A DNA stretch of 5,182 nucleotides from Methanosarcinales archaeon (GTDB lineage: Archaea; Halobacteriota; Methanosarcinia; Methanosarcinales; Methanogasteraceae): contig DTYY01000017.1 in assembly GCA_012961645.1 (NCBI GenBank), positions 1 through 5,182 on the forward strand, given 5' to 3'. Under the pieces are notes generated by a model, which was given only the letters and a program-made list of their open reading frames with translations, did no database searches and was not told the DNA's origin. A program made the position numbers and the translations under genes. This document shows positions 1 to 5,122 of the stretch, in pieces (position 1 is the first letter of the stretch; each line of letters begins with the position of its first letter).

Positions 1-305
1 CATATCTTCCAGTTCGCTCCAGAACCCAGTTCGACCAGATCACCATCTCCAAACGGCTCCATGATTGCTTCACCCTTCTCTTCCAGGATGGAAAGCTCGG
101 TGCGGGTCTGGTAGTACTCCGGGAGTCTGCATATCTCTTCAAACAGGATTGAGCCGCGTTCGTCATAAAAATATTTGCATGGAATAAATTTTTGATCGGC
201 TGTCAGACCGGTAAAAACATCCCTGGAGAGATCATCGATAAACGATCCACTCAAATAATTGCGAATCTCAAACCGCGGACCTATGAACGTTCGTTGATGT
301 TTCAC
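1..305 (-). CDS. egtD: EgtD-type L-histidine N-alpha-methyltransferase, N-terminal third (truncated by window edge)
   Basis: I translated this stretch by hand: a GTG start at 305 opens 101 codons plus two bases, running off the left edge. The family (EgtD, about 320 residues) uses S-adenosylmethionine to trimethylate the alpha-amino group of histidine to hercynine, the first step of ergothioneine synthesis, in the cytoplasm. The visible part carries the family's N-terminal signatures in order: NYLSGSFIDDL (residues 16-26), IPCKYFYDERGS (41-52), LFEEICRLPEYYQTRTE (54-70), then the SAM-binding motif I VELGSG (91-96) followed by ANWK, where EgtD proteins usually have TSEK. The start is supported by GGTGGAG 11 bases upstream and by the in-frame stop of the preceding gene. 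Only 30 bases separate it from the oxidoreductase-desulfurase gene, in the same frame, so an operon is likely. Catalytic residues further on cannot be seen; a related histidine-modifying methyltransferase with another substrate remains possible. Confidence 0.85.
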   Translation of the reverse strand, partial: MKHQRTFIGPRFEIRNYLSGSFIDDLSRDVFTGLTADQKFIPCKYFYDERGSILFEEICRLPEYYQTRTELSILEEKGEAIMEPFGDGDLVELGSGANWKI

Positions 306-316
306 TGTTAGTTCAA

Positions 317-323
317 CTCCACC
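317..323 (-). promoter_or_regulatory. Shine-Dalgarno for the EgtD-type gene
   Basis: The minus strand reads GGTGGAG here, eleven bases before the GTG at 305. It lies in the 30-base gap after the TAA of the upstream gene and selects GTG as the start, since no ATG occurs between that stop and the conserved region. Confidence 0.55.
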
Positions 324-335
324 AATTATAACAAT

Positions 336-3300
336 TTATCGGCAAAGTGCAAATTGAACGATATTTTTATCATCTCGCAGGACCTCTTCCAATGAAGATA
401 GGGTGCGTTCAATCTCCTCTTCTGTGTTTCTGATACCAAGAGAGATGCGCACCGAGCAGTGTGCCTCCTCGTGAGAGAGTCCCATTGCCAGCAGAGCATG
501 CGATGGCTCTGGTGAACCGGAATGACATGCAGACCCCGATGACATGGAGATACCCTTCTGGTCCAGTGCCAGGACAACAGACTCTCCTCGCAAGCCCGGT
601 AAAGTCATATTGATGGTGTTTGGGAGCCTTTCGGTCCTGTGCCCATTCAGCCTTGCGTCAGGGATCAATTCCTTGATGCCCTCTTCAAGCCCGTCTCGCA
701 AGATTGCGACCTTCTCCATAGAAGAGAGGTGCTCTCCTGCCAGTTCAACTGCCTTACCAAGCCCGACAACACCGATGATATTTTCAGTGCCGGAGCGAAA
801 GCCCCCTTCCTGCCCTCCTCCATCTATGAGCGGATCGATTTCGATGCCCTTTCGCATGTACAGAGCACCCACCCCTTTGGGTCCATAGATCTTGTGACCG
901 GACATGGTCAGAAAGTCCACGCCCAGTTCCCTGACATCTATCGGGATCTTGCCGATCGCCTGCGTGGCATCGGTATGGAACAAAACCTCGTGTTTCTTTG
1001 CGATTTCTGCCAGTTCTCTGATTGGCTGAATCGTGCCGGTTTCGTTATTTGCCGTCATTATACTTATCAACAGGGTCTCTGGTCTGATTGCAGCCTCCAG
1101 ATCGCCTGGATCAACTCTTCCGGTACGGTCAACCGGAAGATATGTTACATGGAAACCGAATTTTTCCAGCCACCTGCATGGCTCAAGCACCGACGGATGC
1201 TCGATTGCGGATGTGATGATATGGTTTTTGCCGTTCCAGTTGGCAAATGCCAGTCCCTTGATGATCAGGTTGTTCGCCTCAGAACCGCAACCTGTAAATA
1301 CGATCCGTTTTGCCGTGCAATTGAGCAGTTGAGCAATACTTCTCCTTGCGTGGTCCATTGCCGCTTTTGCTTCTCTTCCCTCCCGGTAGATGCTCGAAGG
1401 ATTCCCGAATCTTTCCTCCACAAATCCGATCATCACCTGCCGTACCTCAGGATCGATGTAGGTGGTCGCATTGTGGTCCAGATAGATCCTTCTTTCGACA
1501 GGCTCTGATTGGGCTGAAATTTTTGCTATCTCATCTGATGCGTCGTACTCTCCTGAACCGATGGTCAGGGTTTCTCCTCCTTCATCAGCTCTCTTCACAT
1601 CGCATAAAAGCGCCTTATAAACAGGGAACCCTGAGATCTGGTCGTATCTCTGCAGATCGGTCAATTCGTTGACATTGCCCTCCTGCCATGCCTTCGGTCC
1701 CACAAAACAGCCGCCTCCCATGTTTGCCTCCACAGCACCCTTTATGATATCATCAGTGACAATGGCACGCAGCGCGATCTTGCCTCTGGATGTCCTGACA
1801 TCCACGAGATCACCATTCTCAATCCCCCGGGCTCTTGCATCGCTTGAGTTTATCGTGACAGTCGGCTCAGGTCGTTCTTTGAGGAGACCTGGAATTCCAT
1901 GATGCTGTGAGTGAAAATCGGTTGTGACCCGTGCGCCAGAGTTAAATATCAGTGGAAACCTCTTCGCAAGATCCGGCTGCGAGAGAGGGCTCTCCTGCGG
2001 CTCGGTGTAAACAGGCAGGGGCTCATAGCCATGCTCTTCAAGAACCGTCGAGGCGATCTCAAACTTACCGGAAGGTGTGTCAAAGCCAGGTCTTCCATCA
2101 GGACGGAGCAGTCCTTTCTCCCATTTCTTGTACTGCATCATAACGGCTGGTGACTGAACCGCACCTCCGGCTTTCCGTACATCCTCAGGCGTAAATCCTG
2201 ATCCTTTCAGCACATGTCTCAAGAGTTCTTCCTCGTCTTGAGGATAGAGATGTCCGTATCCCAGACGTCTTGCAAGTTCTGCCATTATAAAGAAGTCGTT
2301 TCGTGCCTCTCCAAGGGGTTCGATCACCTTCTCCCGGATGCGAAAGATCGGACCGTAGGTCATATACGATGCATTCTCGTAGTAGGTTGTTGCTGGCAGC
2401 ACGATATCTGCATAAGCTGCGTCAGCGGTCAGGTGGCGGTCAATACAGACCAGAAAATCCAGAGATCCAAGCGTCTCTCGCCAGATCCGCGTCTGCGGCC
2501 AGGAGATCAGGATTGAGCCCCCCAGAGTAATCAGAGAGCGAATCCTGTAAGGCTTTCCTCTCAGAACAGAATCAGGGAGTGCGATGGCATGAGATTCGTC
2601 CCTGTATGCACTGTAAACAGGAAATCGATCCCTGCCAAGAGCCTTTTTCATATCAGGATTTGCTATAAGCCCTGACCTGTTAATGGGGAAATGATTCTGC
2701 CGCATGGTAAAACAGCGTCCTCCGGGAACGTCCAGCTGTCCGGCAAGCGCCCAGAGTACGAATGTTGCCCGGATCGCCTGTACCCCACTCTCGCTGTACT
2801 CAAGCCCGCTGTACATAACAGGAGCAGCGCCACTGGCACCTGCAATCCGTCTTGCTAAAGAGACCACGGTACCAGCCCGAACTCCTGTAATCTGCTCAAC
2901 AACCTCTGGTCTGAAGTGCTGTACATACTTATCAAACTCCTCAAAGCCCAGGGTCCAGTCTCTGACAAAGGATTCGTCATACAGTTCCTCAGCGATTAAT
3001 ACGTTGCACATCCCAAGTGCAAGGGCACCGTCTGTGCCAGGGCGTACAGGGATCCATTCTGCGTCTGTCAATCGGGCAGTCATCGTGCGGCGGGGATCGA
3101 TTACAACCACCTCTGTCCCTCTCTTATGCGCTTTCAGGATTTTCTTGAGACTAATAGGAGGGCAATCGGTGGCTGGATTGGTGCCCCAGACAATGATGAG
3201 ATCGCTATTCTCAATGTCAGAGAACATATTGATCTGCATCCCGCCCATCGTGACATGCGGTGCTATCATCGCAAAAGCAACATAGCAGAGCGCGCCGACC

Positions 3301-3755
3301 CCCATCGTGTTGGGAGAGCCAAATGGGAATAGAACGCTTGATGCAGAAGAGACTGCTACCCCCTTTGGCTGATATAAATCGCACATCGAGAGCTCAAAGC
3401 TCCCGGAGCCTGTGTATATGGCTGTTGCCTCAGGTCCGTGCTTTTTCTTGATTTCATTCAGTTTATTCACGATGATATCGTAAGCCTCATCCCAGGAGAT
3501 TCTTTCAAAATCATAACCTCCTTTCTCGCCTGTTCTCAGCAGAGGATACAAAATGCGATCTTTTGAGTAAACGATCTCAGCGGAATGCTCTCCCAGTTTA
3601 CAGATCACGCCCAATTCTGAACGTTCGTCAGGGCGGACCTCGGTGAGTCTTCCTTCGTCGTTGTATGTCACCACAACCCCGCATCCAGCAGGGCATATAC
3701 CGCACAGAGCACGGCGTTCTCTTGTGCTCAATTCACCCGGTGTTTTCACCTCCAT
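336..3755 (-). CDS. Molybdopterin oxidoreductase fused to NifS/IscS-type cysteine desulfurase (1139 aa)
   Basis: This is one uninterrupted frame with two full enzymes. Residues 1-~720 form a DMSO-reductase-superfamily Mo/W-bisMGD oxidoreductase. It has [4Fe-4S] cysteines C18, C21, C25 and C52, then GSPNTMGVGALCY with C157 as the probable metal ligand, WGTNPATDCPP (190-200), IDPRRTMTA (219-227), PGTDGALALG (239-248) and a C-terminal dinucleotide-binding domain (~599-722). Tyr follows C157 where formate dehydrogenases have His, so a polysulfide/thiosulfate-reductase-like or other oxotransferase role fits better than formate oxidation. There is no Tat signal, so it should be cytoplasmic. After a linker (~723-754), residues 755-1139 are a cysteine desulfurase: LDHNATT (759-765), IEHPSV (851-856), HTDATQAIGK (927-936), PLP lysine K955 in SGHK, RSGTEN (987-992), and persulfide cysteine C1077 in SSGSACHSGSPEPSH. 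Both halves look active. AGGAGG five bases before the ATG fixes the start. Domain assignment is confident; the substrate is unknown. Confidence 0.93.
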   Translation of the reverse strand: MEVKTPGELSTRERRALCGICPAGCGVVVTYNDEGRLTEVRPDERSELGVICKLGEHSAEIVYSKDRILYPLLRTGEKGGYDFERISWDEAYDIIVNKLNEIKKKHGPEATAIYTGSGSFELSMCDLYQPKGVAVSSASSVLFPFGSPNTMGVGALCYVAFAMIAPHVTMGGMQINMFSDIENSDLIIVWGTNPATDCPPISLKKILKAHKRGTEVVVIDPRRTMTARLTDAEWIPVRPGTDGALALGMCNVLIAEELYDESFVRDWTLGFEEFDKYVQHFRPEVVEQITGVRAGTVVSLARRIAGASGAAPVMYSGLEYSESGVQAIRATFVLWALAGQLDVPGGRCFTMRQNHFPINRSGLIANPDMKKALGRDRFPVYSAYRDESHAIALPDSVLRGKPYRIRSLITLGGSILISWPQTRIWRETLGSLDFLVCIDRHLTADAAYADIVLPATTYYENASYMTYGPIFRIREKVIEPLGEARNDFFIMAELARRLGYGHLYPQDEEELLRHVLKGSGFTPEDVRKAGGAVQSPAVMMQYKKWEKGLLRPDGRPGFDTPSGKFEIASTVLEEHGYEPLPVYTEPQESPLSQPDLAKRFPLIFNSGARVTTDFHSQHHGIPGLLKERPEPTVTINSSDARARGIENGDLVDVRTSRGKIALRAIVTDDIIKGAVEANMGGGCFVGPKAWQEGNVNELTDLQRYDQISGFPVYKALLCDVKRADEGGETLTIGSGEYDASDEIAKISAQSEPVERRIYLDHNATTYIDPEVRQVMIGFVEERFGNPSSIYREGREAKAAMDHARRSIAQLLNCTAKRIVFTGCGSEANNLIIKGLAFANWNGKNHIITSAIEHPSVLEPCRWLEKFGFHVTYLPVDRTGRVDPGDLEAAIRPETLLISIMTANNETGTIQPIRELAEIAKKHEVLFHTDATQAIGKIPIDVRELGVDFLTMSGHKIYGPKGVGALYMRKGIEIDPLIDGGGQEGGFRSGTENIIGVVGLGKAVELAGEHLSSMEKVAILRDGLEEGIKELIPDARLNGHRTERLPNTINMTLPGLRGESVVLALDQKGISMSSGSACHSGSPEPSHALLAMGLSHEEAHCSVRISLGIRNTEEEIERTLSSLEEVLRDDKNIVQFALCR

Positions 3756-3760
3756 TTAAA

Positions 3761-3766
3761 CCTCCT
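3761..3766 (-). promoter_or_regulatory. Strong Shine-Dalgarno for the fusion gene
   Basis: The minus strand reads AGGAGG, five bases (TTTAA) before the ATG at 3755. This is a near-perfect archaeal ribosome-binding site and it decides the start of the 1139-residue protein. Confidence 0.85.
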
Positions 3767-3816
3767 GATGAACAATAATATGGTGCTCTCGAACGTATCG
3801 GTATCATGGTCGCGTT

Positions 3817-3830
3817 ACAGATAAAGTTAA
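3817..3830 (-). promoter_or_regulatory. Candidate TATA box for the fusion gene
   Basis: The minus strand reads TTAACTTTATCTGT, with CTTTATC at 3826-3820 resembling an archaeal TATA element. Transcription would begin about 25 bases on, near 3797, giving a leader of roughly 40 bases. It lies just outside the left end of the insertion-sequence remnant, so it could be the native promoter. The match is partial, and the AT-rich block at 3919-3953 is an alternative. Confidence 0.25.
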
Positions 3831-3833
3831 CCC

Positions 3834-3854
3834 TTTGTGCGAACTGACTTTCGT
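3834..3854 (+). repeat. Left terminal inverted repeat of the IS remnant
   Basis: This reads TTTGTGCGAA, then CT, GACTT, T and CGT. It pairs with the inverted copy at 4397-4415, with 18 of 21 columns identical. The first ten bases are a perfect match and mark the outer edge. Confidence 0.65.
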
Positions 3855-3859
3855 GGACG

Positions 3860-3906
3860 AAGTTGATGGTACGGCTTATCGGCTTGGACTATTGTTTCAT
3901 CAACTT
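3860..3906. repeat. 9-bp perfect inverted repeat near the left end of the IS remnant
   Basis: AAGTTGATG at 3860-3868 is the exact reverse complement of CATCAACTT at 3898-3906, with a 29-base loop. A smaller palindrome, TTCGT-GG-ACGAA (3850-3861), abuts and overlaps it. If the fusion gene is transcribed from the AT-rich block further out, this would fold in its leader; otherwise it is probably a subterminal feature of the insertion sequence. Confidence 0.45.
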
Positions 3907-3918
3907 AATTTTTGGATA

Positions 3919-3953
3919 CCTTTGTAATTAAATAAATATACCTTATAAAAATA
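3919..3953. promoter_or_regulatory. AT-rich block with TATA-like elements on both strands
   Basis: This is the most AT-rich stretch of the window. On the plus strand it holds AAATATA (3934-3940) and TTATAAAA (3943-3950), well placed to start transcription near 3960-3975 into the transposase remnant. On the minus strand it reads TATATTTA, which could feed the fusion gene through a leader of about 150 bases. It lies inside the IS remnant, so it may be the element's own old promoter. Nothing in the sequence tells which direction, if any, is used. Confidence 0.3.
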
Positions 3954-3961
3954 AAAGTCAC

Positions 3962-4012
3962 GGACTTCAGGCTGAAAGCGCCGAGGCATCCCAATGCCAG
4001 CGCATGAAGTTC
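3962..4012 (+). other. Nested stem-loop within the IS remnant
   Basis: Three stems nest in 51 bases: GGACTTCA (3962-3969) pairs with TGAAGTTC (4005-4012, one G-U), GCGC (3978-3981) with GCGC (4000-4003), and GGCAT (3985-3989) with ATGCC (3994-3998) around a CCCA loop. It begins about where a transcript from the plus-strand TATA-like elements would start. It overlaps transposase-derived sequence, so chance folding is a real alternative. Confidence 0.35.
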
Positions 4013-4052
4013 CCTATCGCTTATCATCGATGCTGATATTATCCAGTCTCTG

Positions 4053-4141
4053 CCTGCTGGCTCAATAGTTCTTGCCGATCCTGAATACGACGTCGAAACG
4101 AATTAACAGGTTGCAGACGAGTCTTCTATCGAGCCAGCAGG
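4053..4141. repeat. 16-bp inverted repeat with one mismatch inside the transposase remnant
   Basis: CCTGCTGGCTCAATAG (4053-4068) and CTATCGAGCCAGCAGG (4126-4141) are reverse complements at 15 of 16 positions, separated by 57 bases. The left arm encodes the PAGSI of the transposase motif, so it is original coding sequence. The right arm may be an inverted partial copy or a coincidence. No T-run follows, so it does not look like a terminator. Confidence 0.6.
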
Positions 4142-4396
4142 TGAAACATAGAAAAGCGGATCTCAGAAAGTCCAGAAGGAGCAAATGTTACTATAAGCTC
4201 CCTGAAAACAACCTGAAAGGGCTGTTATTATCGGCTGTATCCACAAAAGCATCGCTTATCTCAAAAATAAGCATGATGTAGTTGATTCGTGAAGTTATAG
4301 ACTCTCGAATTGTGTAAATGTGGATAAAAGGCGGTTAATTTGGTTTATTCTGTCAGGGTGCTGGATATTTCTGGATGGGTTCGTCAAATGAAAAAA

Positions 4397-4415
4397 ACGA
4401 AGTCTTTCGCACAAA
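4397..4415 (-). repeat. Right terminal inverted repeat of the IS remnant
   Basis: Read on the minus strand this begins TTTGTGCGAA and continues AGACTTCGT, matching the left end at 3834-3854 with two one-base gaps and one mismatch. It ends 32 bases before the start of the prenyltransferase gene. Confidence 0.65.
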
Positions 4416-4422
4416 TAATAAT
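4411..4422 (+). promoter_or_regulatory. Candidate TATA box of the prenyltransferase gene at the IS edge
   Basis: ACAAATAATAAT is an AT-rich element centred about 31 bases before the ATG at 4448. Archaeal transcription begins about 25 bases downstream of such a box, which would give a leader of only a few bases. That fits the lack of any GGAGG-like site before the ATG. The box spans the outer edge of the right terminal repeat. No RNA evidence is available. Confidence 0.35.
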
Positions 4423-4447
4423 CATCGTTGAGCCTGAATAATCTGCC

Positions 4448-5122
4448 ATGCTTCAACGCATCTATGAACGCATCTATGAAAACCGGCTGCGCTCCCTGGT
4501 ATCAGGGCACAACATGCCAGCCGGACTGACGCTCGTGATGACAGAGAGCGATGTTTCCACGCCAGGGGGAATTGAAAAACTGCGATCCTTTGTTTTGTGG
4601 TGTGCAGATATCGGAATCGAATCGCTCATCGTTTACATCGCTGTAATTGTAGACGAGACTCTGAAAAGGGATGCGACCTCGCAGATCATCGATAGGCTGG
4701 CTAAAACCGATCTGATCGCAAGGATGTATGTCAGGGACGATCATGGAGCAAGGATGATCTCTACTGTAGACCAGGATAAGGGCGAGGGTATGGATTACAG
4801 GGTCAAACTTGATATCTCTATCGGGTATGGAGGGAAACTTGAGCTTACCGATGCGATAAAAGGTATTTTAAAGAAGGTGGAGGATGGAGAAATCGATTTA
4901 GATGACATCAATACAGATATGATCGAATCTCACCTCATTTTCAAATACAAACCGGATCTGGTCATCCGTGCAGGTGGAAAGTACCTGACCGATTTTTTGA
5001 TATGGCAAACGATATATTCTGAATTATATTTCACAGATGTGAATTTTGCCGAGATGCGGAGACTGGATTTTCTCCGGATCATACGGGACTATCAGAAGCG
5101 CCAGCGAAGATATGGGCGTTGA
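4448..5122 (+). CDS. uppS: cis-Prenyltransferase family protein, Nus1/NgBR-like (probably non-catalytic) subunit
   Basis: This 224-residue protein belongs to the undecaprenyl/dehydrodolichyl diphosphate synthase family, which adds isopentenyl units to make polyprenyl carriers for glycosylation at the membrane. The C-terminal half is clear: ISIGYGGKLEL (124-134), PDLVIRAGG (169-177), TDFLIWQTIYSELYFTDV (181-198) and RRYG (220-223), the family's terminal RxG. The N-terminal half lacks key parts. Where catalytic members have MDGNxRWA, with the aspartate that is essential in E. coli UppS, this has MTESDVS (31-37). The FSxENW block is replaced by AVIVDET (65-71). The GGExRxS segment is one residue short (GGKYLT), losing an arginine that binds substrate. 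This pattern resembles the accessory subunit of heteromeric enzymes, reported for Methanosarcina mazei and for eukaryotic Nus1/NgBR. The ATG at 4448 gives the amphipathic, basic N-terminal extension typical of archaeal members. A catalytic partner is not in the window. Confidence 0.85.
   Translation: MLQRIYERIYENRLRSLVSGHNMPAGLTLVMTESDVSTPGGIEKLRSFVLWCADIGIESLIVYIAVIVDETLKRDATSQIIDRLAKTDLIARMYVRDDHGARMISTVDQDKGEGMDYRVKLDISIGYGGKLELTDAIKGILKKVEDGEIDLDDINTDMIESHLIFKYKPDLVIRAGGKYLTDFLIWQTIYSELYFTDVNFAEMRRLDFLRIIRDYQKRQRRYGR

Larger units (their letters stand above)
3956..4290 (+). pseudogene. DDE transposase remnant (frameshifted, multiple stops)
   Basis: Two frames carry recognisable transposase pieces. 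In the frame beginning at 3956, SHGLQAESA (3956-3982) and KFPIAY (4007-4024) resemble the STGL...SAS and KFPIAY blocks before the central part of IS4/IS5-type transposases. The frame then shifts, and from about 4032 reads DIIQSLPAGSIVLADPEYD, the well-known block around the second catalytic aspartate (LAD..YD). It continues as VETN, a stop at 4104, QVADESSIEPAGET, a stop at 4149, and KSGSQKVQKEQ, with further stops after that. The usual residues between KFPIAY and the LPAG block are missing, as is the whole N-terminal part. No functional protein is possible. The family assignment is by eye from motifs; the decay itself is directly visible. Confidence 0.65.
3834..4415 (+). mobile_element. Decayed insertion sequence with imperfect terminal inverted repeats
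   Basis: About 582 bases fill most of the space between the two divergent genes. The ends are inverted copies of each other: both begin TTTGTGCGAA and continue with GACTT and CGT, 18 of about 21 aligned columns matching with two one-base gaps. Between them lie pieces of a DDE transposase broken by frameshifts and stops. A transposase of this type normally needs about 1 kb or more, so the element is internally deleted as well as mutated and cannot move by itself. No convincing target-site duplication is seen (AACCC on the left, TAATA on the right), which fits an old insertion. The rest of the element (4291-4396) shows no coding sense. The family is not certain; IS4/IS5-like is the best guess from the transposase motif. 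Confidence 0.68.

Noticed and set aside
639..1508. Long plus-strand open frame (289 codons) opposite the cysteine desulfurase domain
   Set aside because: It is the antisense shadow of a well-conserved gene, shows no known motif, and overlaps other antisense frames equally long for the same reason.
1490..1600. Assembly artefact or missed stop joining two genes
   Set aside because: The linker is continuous, reads as plausible protein (charged and small residues), and both domains keep full length, so a real fusion is preferred; read-level support cannot be seen here.
2704..3285. Plus-strand open frame (193 codons) opposite the oxidoreductase domain
   Set aside because: Antisense to strongly conserved cofactor-binding blocks, with serine- and proline-rich composition typical of a shadow frame and no ribosome-binding site.
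3765..3846. Box C/D guide RNA (TGATGA at 3765 and CTGA near 3844)
   Set aside because: The spacing of about 80 bases is too long, no internal D' and C' boxes are present, and the TGATGA overlaps the Shine-Dalgarno region of the fusion gene.
4072..4281. 69-codon plus-strand frame in the intergenic region
   Set aside because: It runs through the transposase remnant in a different frame from the recognisable motifs, has no ribosome-binding site and looks like chance openness in decayed sequence.
3756..4447. tRNA, rRNA, riboswitch or CRISPR array in the intergenic region
   Set aside because: No tRNA arms, no regularly spaced repeats and no known riboswitch core were found; the region is explained by the insertion-sequence remnant and flanking promoters.
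4502..4744. 80-codon minus-strand frame within the prenyltransferase gene
   Set aside because: Antisense shadow of a recognised gene with no motif of its own.
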